From positions 372,001 to 436,000 of the forward strand of contig NZ_JAQGCZ010000001.1 in assembly GCF_027706845.1 (NCBI RefSeq): DNA of 64,000 bases. The letters run 5' to 3'. The position numbers and the translations under genes are program-made. Positions 55,244 to 64,000 of the stretch are shown here, one piece after another (positions within the stretch are counted from its first letter, which is position 1; each line of letters begins with the position of its first letter). Below the pieces are notes generated by a model. That model was given only the letters and a program-made list of their open reading frames with translations. It searched no databases and was not told the origin of the DNA. Origin of the DNA: Mycolicibacterium sp. BiH015 (lineage in GTDB: Bacteria; Actinomycetota; Actinomycetes; Mycobacteriales; Mycobacteriaceae).

Positions 55244-57145
55244 TCAGGTTCGCCGCTGGGCGACGTACCAGTCCAGCAGCGCCGGATCGTCGACAGCGCT
55301 GCGCTCGACCACCTTGGCCGGGTCCCCGCCCTGGAACAGCTTCTTGACCGGCACCTCCAGCTTCTTGCCGGTGCGCGTATGGGGAATTCCCGGGGCGACG
55401 ATGATGTCGTCCGGAACGTGGCGGGGGGACACTCCGGTGCGCACGGTGTCGTTGATCTTCTCGCGGAGCCCCTCGGTCAGTTCGATGCCCTCCGCGAGCA
55501 CGACGAACAGCGGCATCCAGTAGCCACCGTCGGGCTGCTCCGCGCCGATCACCAACGCCTCGACCACTTCGGGCAAACTCTCGACGGCCTGGTAGATGTC
55601 GGCGCTGCCCATCCGGATGCCGTGCCGATTGAGCGTCGAGTCCGAGCGGCCGTGCACGATGACGCTGCCGTGGTCGGTGAGGGTGATCCAGTCGCCGTGG
55701 CGCCAGACACCGGCAAACATCTCGAAATAGGCTCCGCGGTAACGGCTTCCGTCCTCATCACGCCAGAATCCGATGGGCATCGACGGCATCGGCTGGGTGA
55801 TGACCAATTCGCCCACCTCGCCGCGAACCGGATGGCCTGATTCGTCCCACGCATCGAGGGCAACACCGAGGAACGGAGCGGACAGCTCGCCCGGCCACAC
55901 CGGCACCGTACGCACTCCACCCACGAACGCCGACACCACATCGGTGCCTCCGCTGATCGACGCGACCTGAACTCCGACGTGATCGGCCAGCCACTCCGAC
56001 GTCGTCGCCGGCAGCGACGATCCGGTGATCCCGACGGTGCGCAGCGCCGAAAGATCATGCGTCCTCGCCGGTTCCGCACCGGCCTTGATACATCCGAGAA
56101 CATAGCCGGGGCTGGTGCCCAGAACTGTGGCACGCACCCGCGCGGCGATGTCCCACAACGCATCCGGGCGGCCCGCCGACGGACTGCCGTCGTAGCACAC
56201 GATGGTCGCCCCGACCAGCAGGCCGGCGACCTGGAAATTCCACATCATCCAGCTCGGGCTGGTGAACCAGAAGAAGGTGTCATCGCGGCCGATATCGGAT
56301 TGCAGTGCAACGGCTTTGAGGTGTTCGACCACGACACCGCCGTGACCGTGCAAGATGCCCTTGGGTAAGCCGGTGGTCCCCGACGAGAACAGGATCCACA
56401 GTGGGTGGTCGAACGGCACGGCGACACCGCGCAACGAATCGCCGCTGCTGTCGGTGAGATCGTCGGCGGTGAACGTCGCGGTCAGCGTCGGCAGTCCGTC
56501 ACGGAGCGTGGCCACGTCGTCGCGCTTGTCGCGGCACTTTCCGCCGAACACGTACCCGTCCGCTGCGACCAGCACTTTCGGTTCCAACTGGCCGAGACGG
56601 TCCAGCGCGGCTCTGGCCGAGTAGTCCTGGCCGCATGCGCTCCACACCGCGCCGAGGCTGGCTGTCGCGAGGAACGCGATCACCGCCTCGGGGTTGTTCG
56701 GCAGGTAACCCACGACGCGGTCGCCGGGGTGCACACCTGCGGCTCGCAGCTTGTCCGCGAACGCCGCCGAGCGGCCGAGCAGTTCAGCCCAGGAGACCTC
56801 GCGGTCGGGCGCGTCCTCACTGACGTACACGATCGCGGGCCGGTCGGTGCGCGCGTGGCGTGCGACCTGGTCGACGTAGTTCAAGGTTGTGCCGGGAAAC
56901 CAACGGGCCCCGGGCATTTCGGCGTCATCGAGGACGCGCTCGGCGCGTGGCCCCAGCTCGAAGTAGTCCCAGAGCGCCGACCAGAACCCTTCGATGTCGT
57001 CCACCGACCACTGCCAGAGGGCGTGGTAGTCCGCGAACTTGGTGCCGGTGCGCTGCGCGGCGAAACGGGTGAAGTCGGTGACGATGGCGCCGTCGACGTC
57101 CTGCTCAGTGGGGGTCCACTGCGGTGTGGCCGCCACTGCCGTCAT
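55244..57145 (-). CDS. Acetoacetyl-CoA synthetase
   Basis: A 633-residue AMP-forming ligase. LGPRAERVLDDAEMPGARWFPGTTLNYVD is the acetoacetate/ACS-specific N-terminal segment; ILFSSGTTGLPKGILHGHGG is the P-loop, SPSWMMWNFQVAGLLVGA, SGGTDVVSAFVGG and the C-terminal HTRTGKKLEVPVKK lysine are family signatures. It activates acetoacetate made by the neighbouring 3-hydroxybutyrate dehydrogenase. ATG 57145 overlaps that gene's stop (ATGA); ATG 57157 is possible. Confidence 0.93.
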   Translation of the reverse strand: MTAVAATPQWTPTEQDVDGAIVTDFTRFAAQRTGTKFADYHALWQWSVDDIEGFWSALWDYFELGPRAERVLDDAEMPGARWFPGTTLNYVDQVARHARTDRPAIVYVSEDAPDREVSWAELLGRSAAFADKLRAAGVHPGDRVVGYLPNNPEAVIAFLATASLGAVWSACGQDYSARAALDRLGQLEPKVLVAADGYVFGGKCRDKRDDVATLRDGLPTLTATFTADDLTDSSGDSLRGVAVPFDHPLWILFSSGTTGLPKGILHGHGGVVVEHLKAVALQSDIGRDDTFFWFTSPSWMMWNFQVAGLLVGATIVCYDGSPSAGRPDALWDIAARVRATVLGTSPGYVLGCIKAGAEPARTHDLSALRTVGITGSSLPATTSEWLADHVGVQVASISGGTDVVSAFVGGVRTVPVWPGELSAPFLGVALDAWDESGHPVRGEVGELVITQPMPSMPIGFWRDEDGSRYRGAYFEMFAGVWRHGDWITLTDHGSVIVHGRSDSTLNRHGIRMGSADIYQAVESLPEVVEALVIGAEQPDGGYWMPLFVVLAEGIELTEGLREKINDTVRTGVSPRHVPDDIIVAPGIPHTRTGKKLEVPVKKLFQGGDPAKVVERSAVDDPALLDWYVAQRRT

Positions 57146-57888
57146 CGGGCGCTCCATCCGCCGTCCATTGTGTACGACGCACCCGTGACCATGCCCGCGG
57201 CAGGCGACGCCAGCCAGGTGACCAACGAGCCCACCTCGTCCGGCTCGACGAGACGCTTCACCGCGCTCTCCTTGAGCAGGATGTCCGACACCACTTGATC
57301 TTCGGCGATGTTGTGCGTTCTGGCCTGGTCGGCGATCTGCTTGGTCACCAGCGGGGTACGGACATAACCGGGGTTGATGCAATTGCTGGTCACCCCGTGC
57401 GGTCCTCCCTCCAGCGCGGTGACCTTCGACAGCCCCTCCAATGCATGTTTGGCGGTGACGTAGGCGACCTTGAAAGGAGACGCACGCAGCCCGTGGATCG
57501 ACGAGATGTTGATGACCCGGCCGAACTCGTTGCGGTACATATGCGGAAGGGCGGCCCGAACCAGCAGGAACGGCGCCTCGACCATCAACGCCAGCATGGA
57601 CCGGAACTTCTGCGGCGGGAACTGGGCGATCTCACTGATGCTCTGCACGCCCGCGTTGTTGACCAGGATGTCGGTCTCCAACGACAGCGATTCCAGCGTC
57701 TCGACATCGAGAAGGTCGAGCGTCCAGGAAGATCCGCCGATCTCCTGAGCCACCGATTTCGCGCCGACGTCATCGATGTCGGCGACGGTGACCGTGGCGC
57801 CGGCGGCGGCCAGCGACCGTGCGCACGCCGCGCCGATTCCGCTGGCACCACCGGTCACCAGTGCGGTGCGGCCGTTGAGATCGGTCAT
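57142..57888 (-). CDS. 3-hydroxybutyrate dehydrogenase (SDR)
   Basis: A 248-residue SDR: TGGASGIG cofactor loop, NNAGVQ, NISSIHGLRAS and YVTAKHAL catalytic residues, and the CINPGYVRTPLVTKQIADQA lid typical of D-3-hydroxybutyrate dehydrogenases. It oxidises 3-hydroxybutyrate to acetoacetate. Both ends overlap neighbours by four bases (MHS transporter upstream, synthetase downstream), giving a coupled three-gene operon. Confidence 0.92.
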   Translation of the reverse strand: MTDLNGRTALVTGGASGIGAACARSLAAAGATVTVADIDDVGAKSVAQEIGGSSWTLDLLDVETLESLSLETDILVNNAGVQSISEIAQFPPQKFRSMLALMVEAPFLLVRAALPHMYRNEFGRVINISSIHGLRASPFKVAYVTAKHALEGLSKVTALEGGPHGVTSNCINPGYVRTPLVTKQIADQARTHNIAEDQVVSDILLKESAVKRLVEPDEVGSLVTWLASPAAGMVTGASYTMDGGWSAR

Positions 57889-59267
57889 ACGGCGCGCGCC
57901 TTGCCCTCGGAGCGCGCGACGTCCTCGGCGTCGGCGACATCGAGCGTCTTGAGGTCCAGCCCGTTGGTCTCCCGGGCCACCACCACCGACACCAGCGTGA
58001 TGGCACATGCGATCGCGAGGTAGATCGCGATGGGGACCGGCGAGTCGTAGATGTCCAGCAGCTTGACCGCGATGAGCGGTGCCAGCGATCCGGCGACGAT
58101 CGATGTCACCTGGTAGCCAAGGGAGACACCGGAATACCGCATCCGGGTCGGGAACATCTCGGCCATGATGGCCGGCTGCGGCGCGTACATGAAGGCATGG
58201 ATGACCAGGCCGAGCGTGACCGCCGCGGTGATGATCACGTAGTTGTTGCTGTTCATCATCGGGAAGGCGAAGAAGCCCCACGTCGCGCCGAGAACGGCTC
58301 CGACGATGTAGACGGGGCGGCGGCCGAAGCGGTCCGACAGGTGGCCGACCAGTGGCACGACCGCGAAGTGCACGAGGTGCGCGACGAGCAGGTACCGCAG
58401 GATCGAGTTGGTGTCGGTGCCCACCTGAACCTTCAGATACGTGATCGTGAAGGTGACGACCAGGTAGTACATGATGTTCTCGCCGAAGCGCAGACCCATG
58501 GCGGTGAACACGCCTCGCGGATACCGCTTCAGCACCTCGACGACGCTGTACGACGACGCCTTGATCCGCTCCGCTTCCTGTTGTGCCGCAACGAAGATCG
58601 GTGCGTCGGTGACCTTGGTGCGGATGTAGTAGCCGATCAGCACCACCACGGCCGACAGCCAGAACGCCACGCGCCAGCCCCAGGACAGGAACGCATCGTC
58701 GGAGAGGGTGCCGGTCAGGATCAGCAACACGACGGTGGCGAGCAGGTTGCCCATCGGCACGCCGGCCTGCGGCCAGCTAGCCCAGAACCCGCGCTGCCTG
58801 TCGGGGCTGTGCTCGGCGACGAGCAGCACCGCTCCGCCCCACTCACCTCCGACGGCGAAGCCTTGAATGAAGCGCAGCGCTACGAGTAATCCCGGCGCCC
58901 AGTAGCCGATCTGCCCGAACGTCGGCAGACAGCCCATCAGGAAGGTGGCGACGCCGACCAGCAGCAGGCTGAACTGCAGCAGCTTCTTGCGCCCGTACTT
59001 GTCGCCGAAATGCCCGAACACCACGCCGCCGACCGGGCGCGCGACGAAGCCGACCGCGTAGGTGGCGAATGCCAGGAAGATCGCGTTGAGCTCGCTGGTG
59101 GTCTCCGAGAAGAACACCTTGTTGAACACCAGCGTGGCCGCCGTGCCGTAGAGAAAGAACTCGTACCACTCGACGACCGTGCCCGCCATCGAGGCGACGA
59201 CGACGCGCTTGAGACCCTTCGAGATCGACCCCGGCTCGCTTGACCGAGAGTCTTGTTGCGTGCTCAT
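57885..59267 (-). CDS. MHS-family proton symporter, probable hydroxybutyrate/ketone-body uptake
   Basis: A 460-residue metabolite:H+ symporter. VVVASMAGTVVEWYEFFLYGTAATLVF is the MHS first segment; GHFGDKYGRKKLLQ and GGEWGGAVLLVAEH are family motifs; twelve segments are visible. First gene of the operon feeding 3-hydroxybutyrate dehydrogenase, so a short hydroxy- or keto-acid is the likely cargo (inference). ATG 59267 follows AGAGGGG; a longer start at 59297 is disfavoured. Divergent from the LysR gene. Confidence 0.9.
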   Translation of the reverse strand: MSTQQDSRSSEPGSISKGLKRVVVASMAGTVVEWYEFFLYGTAATLVFNKVFFSETTSELNAIFLAFATYAVGFVARPVGGVVFGHFGDKYGRKKLLQFSLLLVGVATFLMGCLPTFGQIGYWAPGLLVALRFIQGFAVGGEWGGAVLLVAEHSPDRQRGFWASWPQAGVPMGNLLATVVLLILTGTLSDDAFLSWGWRVAFWLSAVVVLIGYYIRTKVTDAPIFVAAQQEAERIKASSYSVVEVLKRYPRGVFTAMGLRFGENIMYYLVVTFTITYLKVQVGTDTNSILRYLLVAHLVHFAVVPLVGHLSDRFGRRPVYIVGAVLGATWGFFAFPMMNSNNYVIITAAVTLGLVIHAFMYAPQPAIMAEMFPTRMRYSGVSLGYQVTSIVAGSLAPLIAVKLLDIYDSPVPIAIYLAIACAITLVSVVVARETNGLDLKTLDVADAEDVARSEGKARAV

Positions 59268-59350
59268 CGCACACCCCTCTCTTGTGATGACCGCCACAGC
59301 TGTTGTGAGTATTCATGCAGCTACCCACCGCAGCAATGGCCAAAACTGCA

Positions 59351-59378
59351 CCATCTATCTGCAAAAATGCAGAGATGG
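59351..59378. promoter_or_regulatory. Perfect dyad at the LysR start, putative LysR operator
   Basis: TCTGCAAAAATGCAGA (59358-59373) is a perfect 6-4-6 palindrome. CCATCT (59351-59356) and AGATGG (59373-59378) flank it as a second repeat. The LysR ATG (59375) lies inside the right flank, so binding would block its own expression and could control the divergent MHS operon. Confidence 0.6.
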
Positions 59379-60286
59379 TGTCTCCCATCCGGCGGCCCAG
59401 CGCCGATGATCTGCTGGTGCTGCTGTCGGTGGGCCGGACCGGGAAGTACACCGCCGCAGCCGACGAGCTCGGGCTCAACCACACGACGATCAGCCGCCGA
59501 ATCGCCGCGCTGGAGGCGGCGATGGGCGGGCGCGTTCTGGCCCGCGTCGCGGGCGGCTGGGAGCTCACCGAGCTCGGCCGCGAAGCGCTTGCCGCCGCCG
59601 AGGCCGTCGAGTCGGCGGTTCGATCATTGACCACTGATTCAGCCGGGCGCCGCACGCTGGAAGGCGTGGTCCGGATCTCGGCGACCGACGGCTTCTCCGC
59701 CTATATCGCCGCGCCTGCGGCTGCGGCGATGCAGCGCGAGCATCCCAAGGTAGCGGTGGAGATCGTCGCCGCGACGCGTCGGGCGACCCAGCAACGGTCG
59801 GGCCTCGACATCGAGGTGGTCGTCGGTGAGCCGAAGGTCCATCGCGCCGAGGCGCTGCGTCTGGGCGACTATTGCCTCGGTCTCTACGCCTCGCAGAGCT
59901 TCCTCGCCGAGCGCGGTTCCCCCACCGACGTCGCTGACCTGCAGAGGTTTCCGCTCGTCTACTTCATTGACTCGATGCTGCAGGTCGACGATCTGGACCT
60001 GGCCGCCAGCTTCGCCCCCGCGATGCGCGAGTCCGTGACGTCGACGAATGTCTTCGTCCACGTCGAGGCGACCAGGGCGGCGGCGGGCATCGGGCTGCTG
60101 CCCTGCTTCATGGCGGACCGGCACCCCGACCTTGTCCGTGTCCTGCCTGTCGAGGTGTCGATCCGGCTGACGTATTGGCTCGTCACGCGTGCCGAGACCC
60201 TGCGCAGGCCCGAGGTGGCCGCCGTCGTCGGCGCGATCCGAGAACGGGTCGCCGATCAGCACGACGTGCTGCTGGGTCGGCACTAG
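59375..60286 (+). CDS. LysR-family regulator of the ketone-body operon
   Basis: A 303-residue LysR regulator: winged helix about 10-65 (LLVLLSVGRTGKYTAAADELGLNHTTISRRIAALE) and a two-lobed effector domain (VRISATDGFSAYIAAPAAAAMQREHP, EVVVGEPKVHRAEALRLGDY). ATG 59375 (MVSPIRRPS) is preferred; ATG 59315 would translate through the dyad and adds no conserved sequence. Divergence from the MHS-bdh-synthetase operon across about 107 bases makes that operon its likely target. Confidence 0.9.
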   Translation: MVSPIRRPSADDLLVLLSVGRTGKYTAAADELGLNHTTISRRIAALEAAMGGRVLARVAGGWELTELGREALAAAEAVESAVRSLTTDSAGRRTLEGVVRISATDGFSAYIAAPAAAAMQREHPKVAVEIVAATRRATQQRSGLDIEVVVGEPKVHRAEALRLGDYCLGLYASQSFLAERGSPTDVADLQRFPLVYFIDSMLQVDDLDLAASFAPAMRESVTSTNVFVHVEATRAAAGIGLLPCFMADRHPDLVRVLPVEVSIRLTYWLVTRAETLRRPEVAAVVGAIRERVADQHDVLLGRH

Positions 60287-60295
60287 CGTTGTGCC

Positions 60296-61060
60296 ATGCC
60301 ATTCCTGGACACGGACAAGGGGCGGGCCTACTACCGCCACTGGGCCGCAGACGACCCCACCGCCGCCGTCGTCTTCCTGCACGGCTTCGGCGAACACACC
60401 GGCGTCTATCACCGCTACGGCTTCGCGCTGAACGCAGCCGGCATCGATCTATGGGCAGTCGACCAATTCGGGCACGGGCTCAGTCCGGGTGACCGAGGTG
60501 ACTTCGGCACCATCGAGGACAGCTCCGCACTGGCCGATCAACTCACGGAGCTGGCCGCTCAGCGCGGCGTCCCGTTGATCGCGCAGGGCCATTCGTTCGG
60601 CTCGATCGTGACCCTGTTCCGGTTACTCGACGATCCCGAGCGGTACCTCGCCGGCGTCGTCTCGGGCGCGCCACTGGCGCCGATACCGGAGCTCCTCGAT
60701 GCGGACACGTCGTTCGACCTGGACCCGGACTGGCTCTCTGCGGACCCCTTCTACATCGACTCGATGATCAACGATCCGCTGGCCTTCGTCGACGCCGACG
60801 GTACGGCTCTGGCGCGTGAACTCGACCGCGGCTGGGACCGGTTCGGCGCGGAGTTGCCGTCACTGGCGGTGCCGACGCTCGCGGTCCACGGCGCCATCGA
60901 TCCGATCGCCCCGATCGGCGCGGTGGCCGCCTACGCCGACCAGATCGCCCCTCTGCAGCTGGCGGCGTTCGAGGGTCTGCGGCACGACATCCTCAACGAG
61001 ACCGAGCATCGTGCCGTCGCGGCCACGATCACCGACTTCATCGCAGGTCAGCTGAGCTGA
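60296..61060 (+). CDS. Alpha/beta hydrolase, monoacylglycerol lipase-like
   Basis: A 254-residue hydrolase: oxyanion segment FLHGFGEHTGVYHRY, nucleophile Ser100 in GHSFG, acid in HGAIDPIAP and catalytic His in GLRHDIL. FGEH...DQFGHGLSPGDRG is characteristic of monoacylglycerol lipase-like proteins. Nine bases downstream of the LysR gene and probably co-transcribed. No signal peptide, so it is cytoplasmic or loosely membrane-bound. Confidence 0.9.
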   Translation: MPFLDTDKGRAYYRHWAADDPTAAVVFLHGFGEHTGVYHRYGFALNAAGIDLWAVDQFGHGLSPGDRGDFGTIEDSSALADQLTELAAQRGVPLIAQGHSFGSIVTLFRLLDDPERYLAGVVSGAPLAPIPELLDADTSFDLDPDWLSADPFYIDSMINDPLAFVDADGTALARELDRGWDRFGAELPSLAVPTLAVHGAIDPIAPIGAVAAYADQIAPLQLAAFEGLRHDILNETEHRAVAATITDFIAGQLS

Positions 61061-61067
61061 TGCCGAG

Positions 61068-61089
61068 TTATCCACAGCAGTTGTGCACA
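61068..61089 (+). other. Pair of DnaA-box-like nonamers
   Basis: TTATCCACA (61068-61076) is an exact DnaA-box consensus; TTGTGCACA (61081-61089) differs from the mycobacterial TTGTCCACA by one base. They lie in the 54-base gap between convergent genes. Binding is possible, but no other boxes or AT-rich unwinding region is nearby. Confidence 0.4.
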
Positions 61090-61098
61090 GTGGGGATG

Positions 61099-61116
61099 AA
61101 TCACACGCGTGTGATT
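61099..61116. terminator. Perfect 18-base palindrome between convergent genes
   Basis: AATCACACGCGTGTGATT is a perfect palindrome just 38 bases after the hydrolase stop and touching the TetR stop. As RNA it can fold into a short hairpin in either direction. There is no U-tract, so a bidirectional terminator is only a candidate; a protein-binding site is equally possible. Confidence 0.4.
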
Positions 61117-61666
61117 AGGAACCGAGGAGCAAACGCGTGGCATCCTTCACGACGCGGCGGCGTGTGCTGCGCGGATGGTCCGCTGCGATCAGGTGGTCCC
61201 CGATGACCAGGGAGAAGGCGAGCAGAGCCCGCGCCTCGACATCGGTCTCGTCCCCGGACATCGTCGCGATCAATTCCCGCAGATAGTCCATTCTGCGGTT
61301 GTCGACCCGGCGCAGCCGCGCGGCGACCACGTCGTCGCGGCGGGCCCAATCCCGCACGGCCAGATCCAGCGGAAGCAACTCCGGAGAGAAGGTCAGCATC
61401 CCGGCCTTGCGAACCTTGCTCTGCGGGTCGCCGCCCTCCGTCTCGACACGCTGGCGAACATCGTCGATGCTGCGCCGCTCCCACGTGTCGAGCATGGCGT
61501 CGACCAGTTCACCCCGGCTTCCGAATTGACGGTAGAAGCCGCCCCGGGTGACTCTGAGCCGCTGCGCGAGCACCTCGACCCGAACAGCGTCGGGACCGTC
61601 CTGCGCCAACACAACGAGACCCGCATCGATCCACGCCTCCCTGGGCGTACGCACTGGCGGTGGCAT
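61115..61666 (-). CDS. TetR-family regulator
   Basis: A 183-residue TetR regulator: HTH about 8-52 with DAVRVEVLAQRLRVTRGGFYRQFGSRGELVDAML; the effector domain is less conserved (MLTFSPELLPLDLAVRDWARR). ATG 61666 is chosen: AGGA from the palindrome arm lies eight bases upstream, mirroring the divergent gene. ATG 61675 is an alternative. The 17-base-arm palindrome in the divergent spacer is its likely operator. Confidence 0.9.
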   Translation of the reverse strand: MPPPVRTPREAWIDAGLVVLAQDGPDAVRVEVLAQRLRVTRGGFYRQFGSRGELVDAMLDTWERRSIDDVRQRVETEGGDPQSKVRKAGMLTFSPELLPLDLAVRDWARRDDVVAARLRRVDNRRMDYLRELIATMSGDETDVEARALLAFSLVIGDHLIAADHPRSTRRRVVKDATRLLLGS

Positions 61667-61674
61667 GCCATTCA

Positions 61675-61715
61675 TCCTACGATAGATACAGTACTGTTCT
61701 GTATCTATCGTAGGA
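61675..61715. promoter_or_regulatory. Large perfect palindrome between TetR gene and its divergent neighbour
   Basis: TCCTACGATAGATACAG (61675-61691) is the exact inverse of CTGTATCTATCGTAGGA (61699-61715), with a seven-base spacer. Each outer end supplies AGGA as ribosome-binding core for one of the two divergent genes, so the site could act both as TetR operator and in the leaders. Confidence 0.8.
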
Positions 61716-61724
61716 GGCGAGTCG

Positions 61725-62180
61725 ATGATCGTTGACCGCATCGAACCGGACGACGTGCTTCTGGCGTGCACGACGCTCAAGGTCATCGATCACGTCGATG
61801 CCCATCTCCTGCGCACCGATGCCAGGCGGAGCCCGCAGCAGTGGTCCAGGGAGATCCTCGAAAACGTCTCGGCGACGCGACAGCTCAGCCTGCGCGCCGG
61901 GTGGACCCTGCTCGGCATCAAGCTCCGGCACGGTGACCGCGATGCTGTCGCCGGCTGGTCGGTAGCCTATGACGACGCCGAATACATTCGGCTGCGCAGC
62001 GATTCGTTCACCGGGCTGACGGGCGAGTTGGTCACACGGGTAACCGACGCAGGTGTCGAGTTCGCGACGTTCGTGCGGGTGGACGGCGCCGTAGCGCGAT
62101 TCCTGTGGGACCGAGCACTCACAGCGCACCTCATGATCGTCGCCACGTTGCTCGCCGAGGCCGGGGAGCGCGTGCGCTAA
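61725..62180 (+). CDS. Small hypothetical protein, DUF2867/SRPBCC-like
   Basis: A 151-residue protein without signal or membrane segments. Its pattern (DHVDAHLLRTDARRSPQQWSREIL, AGWSVAYDDAEYIRLRSDS, EFATFVRVDGAVARFLWDRAL then a terminal helix) resembles DUF2867 or START/SRPBCC-like proteins; the match is weak. It is divergent from the TetR gene across the large palindrome, so it is the likely regulated target. TAA overlaps the hsaB TAG on the other strand. Confidence 0.72.
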   Translation: MIVDRIEPDDVLLACTTLKVIDHVDAHLLRTDARRSPQQWSREILENVSATRQLSLRAGWTLLGIKLRHGDRDAVAGWSVAYDDAEYIRLRSDSFTGLTGELVTRVTDAGVEFATFVRVDGAVARFLWDRALTAHLMIVATLLAEAGERVR

Positions 62181-62743
62181 AGCCAGGTGTCGTCGGTGGT
62201 CGCGGTGAGGAAGGCTTCGAGGTCGTTGCGCCAATCGGCGGGTGTGTTCTTCTCCGGCTCGATGCCGGTGTACTGGCCCTGGTAGAACAGCAGCGGTCGC
62301 GGCTTCCTCTTCGGGACATCCGAGAGCGAGTTCACGGCCCCGAACACCACGAAGTGGTCGCCGCCGTCGATCACCGAGTGCACCGAGCAGTCGATGTGCG
62401 CCAACGAGCCGTCGATGATCGGGGAGCCGAGCTTCGATGGGCTCCAGTCGATTCCGGCGAACTTGTCCGGCTCCCGGGACCCGAAGCGGGCCGACACGTG
62501 CTGCTGGTTCTCGTGCAGGATGTTGACGCAGAAATTGCCGCTCGCCTCGATGGCCGCCCAGGACCGCGAAACCTTGGTCGGGCAGAACAGCACCAGCGGT
62601 GGTTCCAGAGACAGCGCCGCGAACGACTGGCACGCGAACCCCACGGGCGTGCCCTCGTGCACGGTGGTGATCACGGTGATGCCGGTGCAGAACTGCCCCA
62701 GGACATTCCGGAACGTGCGCGGGTCGATGGGAGGATTCGACAC
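62177..62743 (-). CDS. hsaB: HsaB, flavin reductase of HsaAB
   Basis: A 188-residue flavin reductase: FRNVLGQFCTGITVITTVHEG, PVGFACQSFAALSLEPPLVLFC, SGNFCVNILHENQQ and a terminal GGDHFVVFGAV. It supplies reduced FMN to HsaA, which hydroxylates 3-HSA in steroid ring A degradation. GTG 62743 is two bases downstream of the hsaC stop; longer upstream frames lie inside hsaC. Nat, which follows hsaB in M. tuberculosis, is not found downstream. Confidence 0.95.
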   Translation of the reverse strand: MSNPPIDPRTFRNVLGQFCTGITVITTVHEGTPVGFACQSFAALSLEPPLVLFCPTKVSRSWAAIEASGNFCVNILHENQQHVSARFGSREPDKFAGIDWSPSKLGSPIIDGSLAHIDCSVHSVIDGGDHFVVFGAVNSLSDVPKRKPRPLLFYQGQYTGIEPEKNTPADWRNDLEAFLTATTDDTWL

Positions 62744-62745
62744 GT

Positions 62746-64000
<1,255 letters not shown>

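Overview
The window looks like a fast-growing mycobacterium (Mycolicibacterium type). It is GC-rich, uses many GTG starts and 4-base start/stop overlaps, and carries a near-complete set of KstR- and KstR2-type steroid catabolic genes in nearly the same order as the Mycobacterium tuberculosis Rv3541c-Rv3569c region (M. tuberculosis comparisons are from memory, not a search). No rRNA, tRNA, CRISPR array, transposase or replication origin was seen.

Steroid blocks. (1) 1-6993: chsH1 (cut by the left edge), chsH2, chsE2, chsE1 and cyp125 on the minus strand, divergent from fadA5, a small hypothetical gene and ddn. Two perfect KstR-type palindromes lie between cyp125 and fadA5. (2) 14797-24390: two SDR genes, echA20-ipdA-ipdB-ipdC, an inserted satD/membrane-protein/alcohol-dehydrogenase island, then fadA6 and kstR2. 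(3) 37318-45062: ipdF-fadE30 divergent from fadD3-fadE31-fadE32-fadE33-aspB. (4) 62177-64000: hsaB, hsaC and the 3' part of hsaD. Blocks 2 and 3 carry three perfect KstR2-type palindromes. Together these genes remove the cholesterol side chain and break down rings A to D.

Inserted polysaccharide genes. Two gene groups absent from the M. tuberculosis order split the steroid locus. Group A (7037-14004) has four glycosyltransferases, an NAD-dependent epimerase and a secreted glycoside hydrolase. Group B (24437-37234) has a two-component system with a polytopic membrane protein, a BcsB-like exported protein, a Wzz/CpsD-like chain-length and BY-kinase-like protein, a Wzy/O-antigen-ligase-like polymerase, a glycosyltransferase, a Wzx-like flippase and a GT-C arabinosyltransferase-like protein broken by a homopolymer frameshift. 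The set resembles a Wzx/Wzy-type exopolysaccharide assembly system, unusual for mycobacteria, and is the best candidate for an undescribed system here.

Carbon-utilisation region (45076-62180). It holds an MFS transporter, a GNAT acetyltransferase, a DUF222/HNH protein and a xylose module: xylA-xylF-xylG-xylH on the minus strand, a divergent ROK repressor and xylB. Then come a ketone-body operon (MHS transporter, 3-hydroxybutyrate dehydrogenase, acetoacetyl-CoA synthetase, divergent LysR), a monoacylglycerol-lipase-like hydrolase, and a TetR regulator divergent from a small protein across a 17-base-arm palindrome. A shared motif upstream of xylA and xylF and a CRP-type palindrome upstream of xylF suggest ROK and cAMP-CRP control of xylose genes.
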